Counted from the stretch's first letter, positions 19,301-27,065 are shown. The stretch is 64,000 nt of DNA from Clostridia bacterium (GCA_017452785.1 JAFTLT010000051.1:26961-90960), one strand, 5' to 3'. The notes: generated by a model from the letters alone, not told the origin. Program-made: numbers and translations.

Positions 19301-22300
19301 CACTCAAGTGTGCTTGTGGTGCTCAGATGGTTACAGATGTTCCTGCACTCGGCCATGATTATGAGCTCACTGCAACCACAGCAGCAACCTGCGCTGACGA
19401 AGCAACAGAAACATATAAATGTTCACGCTGCGATGATTCCTACACTGTATCAGTTGGCTCAAAATCAGCTACTCACAGCTATCCTGACACTTGGACAGTA
19501 GAAAAAGCTGCAACAGACAGCTCAATCGGTTATGAAACAAGAGAATGTACCGTTTGCGGTCAGCTTGAAGTAAGAGCAATTGATGCAACAGGCGAGCATT
19601 CATTCACTAATGGCGCTGTTGTTGATTCAAAGGCAGCAACCTGCACAGAGGACGGCTATGAAGTTCGTGAGTGTACAACACATACAGATTGCGGCAAGAC
19701 GGCAACAATCACTCTCACAAAGCTCGGTCATACAGAAGAGCTTAAGTACATTGCAGCAACATGTACAACAGCAGGCTCGGCAAAAATGACCTGCAAAACT
19801 TGCTTAGAGGTTCTCAGTGAAGAAGCAATTCCTGCACTTGAGCATGCATGGGGCAATGCTGAAACAACACTTTCAGATTGCAAGACTAACGGTAAGGTAG
19901 AATTCACCTGCACAAGAAGCGGCTGCACAGAAACTCACACAGTAACACTTCCTCTCAATGCAGATGCACACACAACCAAGACAACAGTAACAGCAGCAAC
20001 CTGCACACAGGCAGGCAGCGCAGTAACAGTCTGCACAAAGTGCAATAAAGAGCTTGTTAACACAGAGCTTCCCATTATTCCTCACTCATGGGCTAATTGG
20101 GTAGTGACTAAAGCATCCACCAACACTGCTACAGGCTTAATGACTCGCACCTGTGCAAAGGGTTGCACCGAAGAGGTTATAATTCCTGCAGGCGGACACA
20201 ACCTCGTTGAAAGCTCAAGAGTAGATGCAACCTGTACTAAGGAAGGCAAGGTAATCTACGACTGCAGCGTTCACACAGGCGAAAATGACTGTGGCATTTC
20301 AGTTGAGGTTACACTTGATGAAATTCAGCACACATTCACAACTGAAAAAGAGGATGCAACCTGTACTAAGGAAGGCTTTGTAAAGACATATTGTACTGCT
20401 GACGGCTGTGATGAGACACTTGTAGATATAACAACAGGTATGCTTGCACACATCTTTGAAGTTACTCAGACTGTTGCTCCCGACTGTGACACCAGCGGTT
20501 ACAAGGTTTATAAGTGTAAGAACTGTGATGAAAGCTATAAGCAGATTGATGCAGATGCTCTTGCTCACGATTATAAGGAAGTTGAGGGCTCATCAACTGC
20601 AGACTGTGTAAACGGCGGCACCAAGACACTCAAGTGTGATAAGTGCGGCAAGGAAATTACAGTAACCGTTCCTGCACTCGGTCACGATTGGGAAGAAGGC
20701 ACTGTAACTAAGGCTCCCACATGTAAAGATGAGGGCGTAATCAGCTTTGAATGTTCAAGATGTGACGAAACAAGAACCGAAGCTCTTCCCACAATCAGCC
20801 ACGAACTCACAACTGTTACAACAGATGCAACCTGCACAGCAGACGGTTCAGTGGTAACAACATGTAAGTACTGTGATTATAAGGAAGAAAAGACAATTGC
20901 TAAGAAGGGCCACACATGGGCAGACACAGCTACATCCACTGTACCTGCAAAGTGTGAAGAAGCCGGCAGCGCAACATATAACTGCCTTAACTGCTCAGAA
21001 ACCAAGACAGAAACAATCCCTGCTCTCGGTCATGTTTATCAGGCAGGCGATAAAGTCGCTTCCACATGTACCACAAGTGGTTACACAGTTTATGTTTGTA
21101 AGAATGACAGCACTCACACCTATAAGGTTTACAGCGCTGATGATGCTGCAGACGGCCATAAATTCGGTGAATGGTCAGTTGTAACAAATGCAACTCAGGA
21201 TACAGACGGTCTTAAGAGAAGAGAATGTACTGTCTGCGGTGAAACCGAAGATGAAAAGATTCCCGCAACAAAGCATGAAATGCAGGTTAAGTCAACAACC
21301 GATGCAACATGTACCGAAGAAGGCGAAATCGTTTATGAGTGCGTTTCATCCCATAACGGCATCGATTGCGATTACACACTTACAGTTGTAACCTCAAAGA
21401 TTGCTCATACTCTTAAAACTGTTGTTACGAATGCAACCTGCGAAGAAGCAGGTAAGGTAGTAACCACCTGCACAAACTGTGACACAGTAAACATTGAAAC
21501 TCCTATTCCTGCTATGGGTCACGCATGGAATGAAGGCGAAATAACCAAGGCTGCTACCTGCACAGCAGAAGGCGAAATGACCTTTACATGTAAGCATGAC
21601 GCAAGCCATACCTACAAGAAGCCCATCGAAATGAAACAGCATAATTTTGTTGCAGGTACTAAGGTAGATGCAACCTGCACAGAAAGTGCATACACACCTT
21701 ATAAGTGCTCAGACTGTGATGAAAGCTATGAAATCATCGAGGGCGATGCACTCGGCCACGATTATATTATCGGTGAGTCAACAGCAACCTGTGAAGTTGC
21801 AGGCACAATCACAATCACTTGCAGCAGATGCACGGAGGTTATCACAGTTGATGTTGCAGCTCTCGGTCACGCTTGGGGTACCGGTAAGGTTACCAAGCAG
21901 CCCACCTGCTCAGCAGAGGGTGAAATAGAGTACACCTGTACAAGAGATAACTGCGGTGCAACAAAGACAGATAAGCTTCCCACAGTTGACCATGATCTTG
22001 TAACAGTTACAACAGATGCAACCTGCACAGCAGATGGCTCAGTGGTTACAACATGTAATAACTGTGATTATAAGAAAACAGAAGTTGTTAAGGCAAAGGG
22101 TCACACATGGGCAGATACAGCTACATCAGTTGTTCCTGCAAAGTGTGAAGCTGAAGGCAGTGCAGTTTATGACTGCGTAAACTGCGATGAAACAAAGACA
22201 GTTGTAATTCCTGCACTCGGTCATGTTTATGAGGCAAAGGAAACAGTTGCTTCAACATGTCTTACAAGCGGATACACAGTTTATGTCTGTCAGAATGACA

Positions 22301-24834
22301 ACACTCATACCTATAAGGTTTACAGCACAGATGATACTGCAGACGGCCATAACTTCGGTGAATGGTCAGTTGTAACAAATGCAACTCAGGATGATGACGG
22401 TCTTAAGAGAAGAGAATGTACTGTCTGCGGTGAAATCGAAGAAGAAAAGATTCCTGCAACAAAGCATGAAATGCAGGTTAAGTCAACAACCGCTGCAACA
22501 TGTACTGCAGAAGGCGAAATCGTTTATGAGTGCGTTTCAACTCACGACGGCATCGATTGCAACTACACACTGACAGTTGTAACCTCAAAGATTGCTCATA
22601 CACTTAAAACTGTTGTTACAGATGCAAAGTGCGAAACTGCAGGCTCAGTAGCAACGAGCTGTGAAAAGTGCGATACAGTTGACGAAACAACTGTGCTTCC
22701 TGCAATCGGTCATAAGTATGTGGGCACAGTTACAAAGGATGCTACATGCGAAGAAGACGGTATAAAGACCTATACTTGTCAGAACGATGCAGCACACGCA
22801 TACACAGAAATTATTCCTGCAACAGGTCATAGCTATACTCCCGTGCTTACTGCTCCCACTTGCGAAGCAGAAGGCTACACAACATACACTTGTGACTGCG
22901 GTGACAGCTATGTTACTGATAAGGTAACTGCACTCGGCCACAACTTCGGAAGCTGGACAGACACAGGCAGTGACGATGTTCATACACGCTACTGCTCAAG
23001 ATGCTCTGAAACCGAAACAGAAGCACACAGATGGGATGACGGTAAGGTAACAGTAGAGCCTTCATATGATAATCCCGGTCAGACCCTTTACACTTGCGGC
23101 ATCTGCGGTGCAACCAAGACAGAAGGCATTGATGCAGATGTTGACGAGAATGCACCCACAGGCGAAATCAAGTGGAATGCAACTCTCTGGAATGATTTCC
23201 TCAGCGTTATCACATTCGGCACATATGTAAATTATGATGTCACACTTGAAATTACTGCCCAGGATAATGAAACAGGTGTAAACAGCATTGAATATTATGT
23301 TGCTGACAAGGCACTCACTCTTGATGAGGTTAAGGCACTTGCAAGCTGGATAGCATATGACAGTGCAAATAAGCTCACAGTTCCGGTGGTTGATGCTTCC
23401 AAGTTTGTAGTTTATGCTAAGATTACAGATAACTCAGGCAATGAGACATATCTCAGCACAGAGGGTATCGTATTTGATACAACTGCACCTGTACTCAGCA
23501 TTCAGGCTGATAAGGGCAATGCTATGACAAACATTTACTGCTCACCTGTAACAGTTATAATTGACGATGCTAATATCAGCCACGCAATTTATGACGGCAA
23601 GACAGTTGCTCTTACAACCGATAAGTTCTATTGCAATGAAATCGGTGCTCACACCCTTGAAGTCTTTGATAAGGCAGGCAACAGCGCTGAAATAAGCTTC
23701 ACTGTTAACGACGGTCACACTTGGGCTGAAGCTCCTCTCAGTGACAATTCTAACCTTAAGAGCGCAGCAACCTGCGAAAATATGGCAGTTTACTATGTAG
23801 CTTGTCCCGTCTGCGGTGAAATTGGCGATGATACTTTCGAATACGGCAGTGTACTAGGTCATAATTATAAGGGTACTGTTACAGTTCCTGCTTCTTGCGA
23901 AGAGAGCGGTGTTATGACATACATCTGTCAGAACGATAACAGCCACACCTACACAGAGGCTATTCCTGCAACAGGTCACACAGCACTTCCTGCAGTTATG
24001 GAAAACCTTAAGGAAGCAACCTGCGAAGCAAGCGGCTCATATGATATGGTTGTTTACTGTGATGCTTGCAATAAGGTGCTTGAGAAGACAAGTCACGTAA
24101 TTAAAGCAACAGGTCACAACTATGTTGGTGTTGTTACAGTTGCTCCCACCTGCACTCAGGAAGGTGTAATGACCTATACCTGCGCAAATGACTGGAAGCA
24201 TGCTTACTCAGAAGAAATTCCTGCTCTTGGTCATACAGATGAAAACAATGACTGTACTTGTGAAGTCTGCGGCGAAAAGTGCTGCCTTGAGTCAAATCTC
24301 TATGTAAGAGTAATTGAGCCCAGCTGCACAAAGAAGGGCTACTCGGTTCTTACCTGTAAAAACTGTAAGAGCGAAACTAAGACAGAAATTCCTGCTCTCG
24401 GACATAAGGAAGTTGTAACTTATGTTGAGGCAACCTGCAGCAAGTACGCTCATAAGATTATCACCTGTTCAGCTTGTGATGAGTTTTATGAGGAGATTTA
24501 CACAGACAATGCTTATGCAGCTCACTCAGTTGTTGTTATTCCCGGAAAGGATGCTACATGCGTATCCGACGGCTACACAGCATATGAGAGATGTGTAAAC
24601 TGCGGCATGGTAACTGAGGCTCAGACCCTTTATAAAGAGGATGTTCCTCATGTTGATGCAGACGGCAACGGCAAGTGTGATGTTTGCGACGGTAAGTTCT
24701 TCACTGACACAAAGACATGTAATTGTCTGTGCCACGGAACAGGCATAAAGGGCTTCCTTTACAGAATTGCTCTGTTCTTCTGGAAGATCTTTAAGTCAAA
24801 CAAGTCCTGCGCTTGCGGTAACGTGCACTATTAA
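13342..24834 (+). CDS. Giant secreted protein with about 77 Cys/His modules
   Basis: 3830 residues. A signal peptide (residues 1-33, ending QKAEA) is followed by a beta-rich region to about 270. Next come an InlB-B/Flg_new-like repeat (about 280-350), a FIVAR-like helical segment (about 350-415) and a second InlB-B-like unit (about 420-490). From about residue 491 to 3267 there are about 70 modules of 37-44 residues with the pattern aromatic..atC-x2-G...C-x2-C....ipalGH. An Ig-like region (about 3270-3457) interrupts them, then seven more modules follow. The C-terminus (3791-3830) is CNCLCHG, an aromatic amphipathic stretch, then SCACGNVHY. There is no LPXTG. By my count nine modules have W..W and lack the first Cys, and eight of these are each followed by a C-x4-C 'HTDC' variant. 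Function unknown; likely a surface stalk or adhesin. Confidence 0.9.
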   Translation: MKKTYFKKALSLIMAVMMIMSCWVWVAPQKAEAATAGNYYCKLDINTTDTCKGWDVCKIVIYYKSENGTGTETPYTISDDARAYFNGDSSGTIAAGELGGFPTKITFEYSFGGGATWRGLTTNFKLYVGSSSSSLTEVMSYDFTASSSAFSAAKGTETMSVSNDKYPYAYTITWSDTPEAMTCPKTGTATQSVSVSAKDQYGVQMFDPTWNVKGSVCETTGISVTSTTAKSESTTITLTNAANNTTTTDTQTGTVYATWDGGGTDVTDEETFTITDSYYTATFNYKSAVGADTSATRNGYHGDTITAPTAPEWDLDDYHYTFSAWSPAFASTITKDVTYNATYTSAFVEADYTGVNDAIADADAIKAQYSTEYELKYTLASRVALDNAIDAVVTGLGRTQQDVVDGYAKAINDAIAALEPNKFNVIFLDENDSILLFETDVEYKASVTPPADEDGYYDSTNHYTFAGWSTDEYQSVVSDLFVYPVYTAQAHTFETSTVTSNCVTKGATKHTCTVCGYSYVDGETDYGDHVWASDYTIDLYPTCTVAGSKSIHCTLCDAQTSITAIDPLGHQWGAQNIAVEATCGKIGIMTRVCDDCLVCEHTIIDALEHYYAVTTVAPTCTAKGYDEYVCQRDGCGHSYRDNYTNVKAHAFGAWETVYAAVCEVAGLEKRVCADCGFMELQTTAALSHITPDNWTVITNATCEGKGYQVKYCTQPGCGKLMESEVIAALGHNYVTVTTAATCTWSGSTVKTCETCGDVDTTVIEALGHNYGEAVVSDADCTHGGFKVYTCQVTTCGHQKYELIDEALADGHDFTGGEEEVVIAATCENPGEKTIKCNNCDYKITEVISKLGHDMKAGTAVDATCTTSGYIPYTCGNDGCTYTYNVYDENAEALGHDYKSEVTASATCTADGEMTYTCSRCQDSYKEVIPATGHNYVKGTVSDATCTTPATEVYTCENCSDTYTKYVAASNGHSWGNWTKVQDATEDKYGIEKRVCSVCQAEELRMTQPIGNHSFTETVTVEPDCTTEGEKTYTCSVHTDCSANYTETIPALGHTEKLVYVAATCTSEGSAVIVCETCDDELSDKHTIPMLAHSYGTGTETTKPTCTQDGVMTFTCTECNDAQRTEVIAKTGHTLSSVYNPASCEGTGSVVTSCSKCDYVLTQEIPAVGHKLEVTVNDATCTAEGTVTEKCTVCGDTKTTTLAVKNHKFGGTAISETAATCTTDGERTFKCESCDEVVTVAIPKLGHSYPDEWTTESEADCTTDGKKTKTCATCSDVITEVLPKTGHNWGAWVKVDATNDTDGSWTRTCQSCSETETVVIPKGGHAFENAPEITKKATCTETGTAVYKCSAHTDCGVTVEVTLAVTQHTIITQKQDATCEEKGYVKTVCSVCDKIFTNEDREIVPHTYDEEEFVEPTCTTSGHTIVKCTACNDEIKIYDEDKPATGHSLVEGASTATCTGEGLMTLTCENCTYSTEVEVASLGHNYVEDTAAATEATCAAAATKTYKCSRCSDSYTVSVGEKTEAHTWDDAKWQVIESATESSIGYRTNACTVCGQLKVEKIEATGEHSFIGGEVIDSEAATCTENGYETVKCTTHTDCGMTTTITLYATGHTEILEYTAATCDAAGSTKIICETCKEVLEEKEIPALDHLYGEGIVTPATCKDTGSIVYECARDNCNNQKTTVIETNANAHQYATTVIAPTCTATGSVITKCTLCDNETTNKTLEKIEHSWGTPEVTDATCEKDGAKVYTCTAANCGATKTEIIAKTGHSWGGWEVTTESTNTTEGVLTRECAKGCTEEVTIPAGGHNLVESSREAATCTKEGKVIYDCDVHTDDKDCGISVEVTLDKIQHTFTTTKADATCEGKGEVVTKCDNCDTATIKTEIPATGHTYDDGVVTDATCTAEGKIVYTCTADKCGKTKEVTLTKLQHNYVAGTPVAATCTASGYTPYKCATCDSNYVIVTSSANGHNYDTFVSSTATCLTAGAMTLKCACGAQMVTDVPALGHDYELTATTAATCADEATETYKCSRCDDSYTVSVGSKSATHSYPDTWTVEKAATDSSIGYETRECTVCGQLEVRAIDATGEHSFTNGAVVDSKAATCTEDGYEVRECTTHTDCGKTATITLTKLGHTEELKYIAATCTTAGSAKMTCKTCLEVLSEEAIPALEHAWGNAETTLSDCKTNGKVEFTCTRSGCTETHTVTLPLNADAHTTKTTVTAATCTQAGSAVTVCTKCNKELVNTELPIIPHSWANWVVTKASTNTATGLMTRTCAKGCTEEVIIPAGGHNLVESSRVDATCTKEGKVIYDCSVHTGENDCGISVEVTLDEIQHTFTTEKEDATCTKEGFVKTYCTADGCDETLVDITTGMLAHIFEVTQTVAPDCDTSGYKVYKCKNCDESYKQIDADALAHDYKEVEGSSTADCVNGGTKTLKCDKCGKEITVTVPALGHDWEEGTVTKAPTCKDEGVISFECSRCDETRTEALPTISHELTTVTTDATCTADGSVVTTCKYCDYKEEKTIAKKGHTWADTATSTVPAKCEEAGSATYNCLNCSETKTETIPALGHVYQAGDKVASTCTTSGYTVYVCKNDSTHTYKVYSADDAADGHKFGEWSVVTNATQDTDGLKRRECTVCGETEDEKIPATKHEMQVKSTTDATCTEEGEIVYECVSSHNGIDCDYTLTVVTSKIAHTLKTVVTNATCEEAGKVVTTCTNCDTVNIETPIPAMGHAWNEGEITKAATCTAEGEMTFTCKHDASHTYKKPIEMKQHNFVAGTKVDATCTESAYTPYKCSDCDESYEIIEGDALGHDYIIGESTATCEVAGTITITCSRCTEVITVDVAALGHAWGTGKVTKQPTCSAEGEIEYTCTRDNCGATKTDKLPTVDHDLVTVTTDATCTADGSVVTTCNNCDYKKTEVVKAKGHTWADTATSVVPAKCEAEGSAVYDCVNCDETKTVVIPALGHVYEAKETVASTCLTSGYTVYVCQNDNTHTYKVYSTDDTADGHNFGEWSVVTNATQDDDGLKRRECTVCGEIEEEKIPATKHEMQVKSTTAATCTAEGEIVYECVSTHDGIDCNYTLTVVTSKIAHTLKTVVTDAKCETAGSVATSCEKCDTVDETTVLPAIGHKYVGTVTKDATCEEDGIKTYTCQNDAAHAYTEIIPATGHSYTPVLTAPTCEAEGYTTYTCDCGDSYVTDKVTALGHNFGSWTDTGSDDVHTRYCSRCSETETEAHRWDDGKVTVEPSYDNPGQTLYTCGICGATKTEGIDADVDENAPTGEIKWNATLWNDFLSVITFGTYVNYDVTLEITAQDNETGVNSIEYYVADKALTLDEVKALASWIAYDSANKLTVPVVDASKFVVYAKITDNSGNETYLSTEGIVFDTTAPVLSIQADKGNAMTNIYCSPVTVIIDDANISHAIYDGKTVALTTDKFYCNEIGAHTLEVFDKAGNSAEISFTVNDGHTWAEAPLSDNSNLKSAATCENMAVYYVACPVCGEIGDDTFEYGSVLGHNYKGTVTVPASCEESGVMTYICQNDNSHTYTEAIPATGHTALPAVMENLKEATCEASGSYDMVVYCDACNKVLEKTSHVIKATGHNYVGVVTVAPTCTQEGVMTYTCANDWKHAYSEEIPALGHTDENNDCTCEVCGEKCCLESNLYVRVIEPSCTKKGYSVLTCKNCKSETKTEIPALGHKEVVTYVEATCSKYAHKIITCSACDEFYEEIYTDNAYAAHSVVVIPGKDATCVSDGYTAYERCVNCGMVTEAQTLYKEDVPHVDADGNGKCDVCDGKFFTDTKTCNCLCHGTGIKGFLYRIALFFWKIFKSNKSCACGNVHY
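20815..21428 (+). repeat. Long internal DNA repeat of the giant gene, copy 1
   Basis: About 614 bases nearly identical to 22006-22619, offset by exactly 1191 bases (397 codons). It covers six modules from the TVTTDATCTADGSVVTTC block to TLKTVVT. Most differences are third-position or single changes, so the duplication looks recent compared with other module pairs. Confidence 0.85.
22006..22619 (+). repeat. Long internal DNA repeat of the giant gene, copy 2
   Basis: Second copy of the segment at 20815-21428, same frame and orientation. Recombination between the two would remove or add ten modules in frame without damaging the reading frame. Confidence 0.85.
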
Positions 24835-24842
24835 TAAAAGTC

Positions 24843-24869
24843 AAGAACCTCCCGTTTTGGGAGGTTCTT
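24843..24869 (+). terminator. Terminator after the giant gene
   Basis: Perfect 11-bp stem AAGAACCTCCC/GGGAGGTTCTT with a GTTTT loop, eight bases after the stop codon. The downstream T content is low, but position and stem strength support termination. Confidence 0.7.
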
Positions 24870-24979
24870 ATGATTATTAAGACAAAACACAGATTTTTGT
24901 GTGCCACTGAACATAAAATTAACAACTGATTACATTAACAACACGAAGTTATTATGATGTATCATTTGTCTGAAACCTA

Positions 24980-25008
24980 TTGACAACGCCGCTATTCCGT
25001 GTTAACAT
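24980..25008 (+). promoter_or_regulatory. Promoter of the 31-residue peptide gene with a direct-repeat box
   Basis: TTGACA (24980-24985), 17 bases, TAACAT (25003-25008). The -10 lies inside two direct copies of GTGTTAACA (25000-25008 and 25011-25019), each containing the palindrome GTTAAC. This could be an operator. Confidence 0.55.
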
Positions 25009-25041
25009 TGTGTTAACAAATAAAGAAAGGAGAAAAAGTTT

Positions 25042-25137
25042 ATGATGGTAATTATTGCAGCTCTTTCCGATGTAGTTTATTTCGTTAAGAAGTTTTTTGA
25101 AGATATAATCGCTAAACTTACAGGCGGTGAAGAATAA
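25042..25137 (+). CDS. 31-residue amphipathic peptide
   Basis: A short gene with all signals of expression: its own promoter at 24980, a strong GAAAGGAG ribosome site 9 bases before ATG, and a hairpin terminator directly after the stop. The peptide begins MMVIIAALSDVV, continues YFVKKFFEDIIAKL and ends TGGEE. Hydrophobic residues at i, i+3/4 make one amphipathic helix with two lysines and two acidic residues on the polar face. There is no signal peptide or Cys. Function not recognised. The helix is similar in style to the aromatic amphipathic stretch at the C-terminus of the giant protein just upstream. A second ATG directly follows the first. Confidence 0.6.
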   Translation: MMVIIAALSDVVYFVKKFFEDIIAKLTGGEE

Positions 25138-25143
25138 AACATA

Positions 25144-25169
25144 AAAAGGACCGGTGAAAATCGGTCCTT
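25144..25169 (+). terminator. Terminator after the peptide gene
   Basis: AAAGGACCG and CGGTCCTTT form a perfect 9-bp stem around GTGAAAAT, preceded by an A-rich run and followed by AATATTT. It can act in both directions and so may also end the minus-strand phosphatase gene. Confidence 0.75.
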
Positions 25170-25175
25170 TAATAT

Positions 25176-25895
25176 TTAATGTCTCGTATCATCAGAATAT
25201 TTTTCACAGTACCTTGCCATAAAAGAGGGCTCTTCATTTCCTGCATAAAGGTGGCTTAAGTCGCCGTATTGGAGGCAGGTGAATATTGCTTTACCTTTTT
25301 CTCTTTCTTGGGTTACAAGGCGGGTAACAGAGGTTGGCAGAGCAACAAAGTTATGCCACATTATCATTGGCGAAACGCTGAAAATATGCGAGAGTATAAC
25401 AGATTCAACACCGAAGTGACAAAACAGCACAATAACATCGGAATTTTCTTCTTTTACCTCAAACATTCTGCCTTTATGCACATATCCGTGTTTTTCTAAC
25501 AGCTTGTCAACACCGTCACACACCTGCTTATAGTGGTGCATAACATCGCCCTTTTTCATCAGCTTGACTTTGTGCCAGTCTTCATAGGAGTAGTATTCTT
25601 TATATGCAGTCCAATAAGAGGGGAGTCTATCCCAACAGGCAGTTTTGCCGAAAAGCCCTTTTTTGACAGTGCCTCTAAATTCGTGAAGCCAGTCGAGGGT
25701 TTCAGCATCTCTGCCGAGCCTTGTCAGTGTGTATGAGGCAGTTTTTTGTGCTCTGCCCATAGGCGAACAGTAAAAGGCTTTTATATTGAGCTTACACAGC
25801 CTGTCTGCTAACAGACGGGCTTCTCTTATGCCCTTGTCGGTTATGCTGTCGTGTGCATAGTCAGGGTCAGCGTGGCGAACAATTAAAATTTCCAT
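25176..25895 (-). CDS. Histidine phosphatase superfamily protein
   Basis: 239 residues, phosphoglycerate-mutase-like fold. The catalytic RHADP motif (Arg7, His8) is at the N-terminus and the second catalytic His is in LFCHFGVESV near residue 180. YCSPMGRAQKTA provides the second phosphate-binding arginine. Members remove phosphate from sugars, cofactors or proteins; the substrate here is not known. Ribosome site AAAGGAGG ahead of the ATG at 25895. Single-gene unit with its own promoter. Confidence 0.85.
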   Translation of the reverse strand: MEILIVRHADPDYAHDSITDKGIREARLLADRLCKLNIKAFYCSPMGRAQKTASYTLTRLGRDAETLDWLHEFRGTVKKGLFGKTACWDRLPSYWTAYKEYYSYEDWHKVKLMKKGDVMHHYKQVCDGVDKLLEKHGYVHKGRMFEVKEENSDVIVLFCHFGVESVILSHIFSVSPMIMWHNFVALPTSVTRLVTQEREKGKAIFTCLQYGDLSHLYAGNEEPSFMARYCEKYSDDTRH

Positions 25896-25916
25896 AAATC
25901 TGCCTCCTTTAAGAGA

Positions 25917-25945
25917 ATTATATCACTGCATAAAAAGAAAATCAA
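25917..25945 (-). promoter_or_regulatory. Promoter of the histidine phosphatase gene
   Basis: On the minus strand TTGATT (25945-25940), 17 bases, TATAAT (25922-25917). The -35 lies inside the hairpin that terminates the upstream gene. Confidence 0.65.
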
Positions 25946-25973
25946 CCTTGACAAATATTATCAAGGTTGATTT
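25939..25973 (-). terminator. Terminator after the YerB-like gene
   Basis: AAATCAACCTTGA and TCAAGGTTGATTT form a 13-bp perfect stem with a 9-base AT loop, 16 bases after the stop of the minus-strand gene ending at 25989. The following minus-strand sequence is T-rich. Confidence 0.7.
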
Positions 25974-25988
25974 GGAATATCAATGATT

Positions 25989-27065
25989 TTATGATGCACT
26001 CTTTTGTGAAATGGAGGTTGAGCCGGGAGCGATAACGCCTATGTAGCTGTTACCTGCATTGACCTGAAGCTCGTTTCCTGCCTCATCAAAGACCACGATG
26101 CTTGCATCCTCGGTGGATTTCATCCATGTGATTTTCTGAGCTTTACCTCTTGAAATATAGAAGCCGGTGCCGCCTTTCCAATCGAGCTCAATAAGCTGAC
26201 CGCCCTTGTAATTATGAACATCCGTTTCAAGCACAAACACATTAGTGAAGTTAAGCTGCTTATCCTTTTGGCTGTCCATATGAGCTTTGCCGCAATGGTC
26301 TTTATAATAGGTTTTGGTTTTGCTGTTATAGGTGAATGTGCTGTCATAATAAATTGAGTAGTCCAGCTGCACGGTGTCTGCACCGATTGTGCCTGCTGCT
26401 GCCGGTGCATCCTCACTTCTGAAGTTAAATGCATTTACATCCTTGCTGTCAAGATAGTCGGTGCGTACCTCATATTTTTTCAGCAGCTCAGGAATGTTTT
26501 TGCCGTTTACATAGGCGGTGTGTTCGCTGCTGTATTTCTTGAGTCTGTCCGCGTCCCTGCCAAAAACAAGTGAATCAGGGTTCTGGTTGCCGTCGAAGTA
26601 GTCAATGCCTATTCTCTTGAGAGTGGGTGTTGCAAGGCTTTCGTTGCTGCCGAAGCAGAAATAAACTGCATCAAAGCTGTGAGCAAAAATAGGGTAGTAA
26701 TAGCGGCAACTGCGCACAGAGCAAACCTTGGGTACCTTGGTCTGGTCGCCATAAAGAGCCATCAGTCTTGTGATGCCGCCTTCGACGAGAATTTCAAAAA
26801 TAATGTCAGCGTCATATATGCCGTACTGGGGCAGTGAAGCCTTGATGTTGTTGACCATAACGGCAACGGGTCTTTTGCCCACAGCAGCTTCACTCAGACC
26901 GCTTTCGCCGGTGAGACGGTTATAATAAACAGGCTTGACCTTTTCAGTGGTGGTCACTTCGGTTGTACTAGTGGTAGTTTCCTCTTCGACTTTACCGCCG
27001 CAGCCGCCAAAGGTCATTGCAATAATAAGTATAAGGCTGATGATTGAAAATAAACGCTTCTTCAT
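25989..27065 (-). CDS. DUF3048 (YerB-like) lipoprotein
   Basis: 358 residues. A lipoprotein signal ends at Cys22 (MTFGGC) and is followed by a Thr/Glu-rich linker (about 25-45). The DUF3048 N-terminal domain starts at NRLTGESGL, with RPVAVMVNNIKASLPQYGI, GGITRLMALYGD and VRSCRYYYPIFAHSFDAV. The C-terminal half (from about residue 225) with the WMKSTEDAS block matches the second half of YerB proteins. Function unknown in the family; it is placed outside the membrane. It has its own promoter and terminator. Confidence 0.88.
   Translation of the reverse strand: MKKRLFSIISLILIIAMTFGGCGGKVEEETTTSTTEVTTTEKVKPVYYNRLTGESGLSEAAVGKRPVAVMVNNIKASLPQYGIYDADIIFEILVEGGITRLMALYGDQTKVPKVCSVRSCRYYYPIFAHSFDAVYFCFGSNESLATPTLKRIGIDYFDGNQNPDSLVFGRDADRLKKYSSEHTAYVNGKNIPELLKKYEVRTDYLDSKDVNAFNFRSEDAPAAAGTIGADTVQLDYSIYYDSTFTYNSKTKTYYKDHCGKAHMDSQKDKQLNFTNVFVLETDVHNYKGGQLIELDWKGGTGFYISRGKAQKITWMKSTEDASIVVFDEAGNELQVNAGNSYIGVIAPGSTSISQKSAS

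Noticed and set aside
13950-24735. Many Cys-rich open frames on the minus strand and in other plus frames within the giant gene
   Set aside because: They mirror the periodic codons of the module repeats, lack ribosome sites and promoters, and overlap a clearly real gene.
24715-24834. Dockerin or LPXTG anchor at the end of the giant protein
   Set aside because: No calcium-loop DxNxDG repeats of a dockerin pair and no LPXTG-hydrophobic-basic tail.
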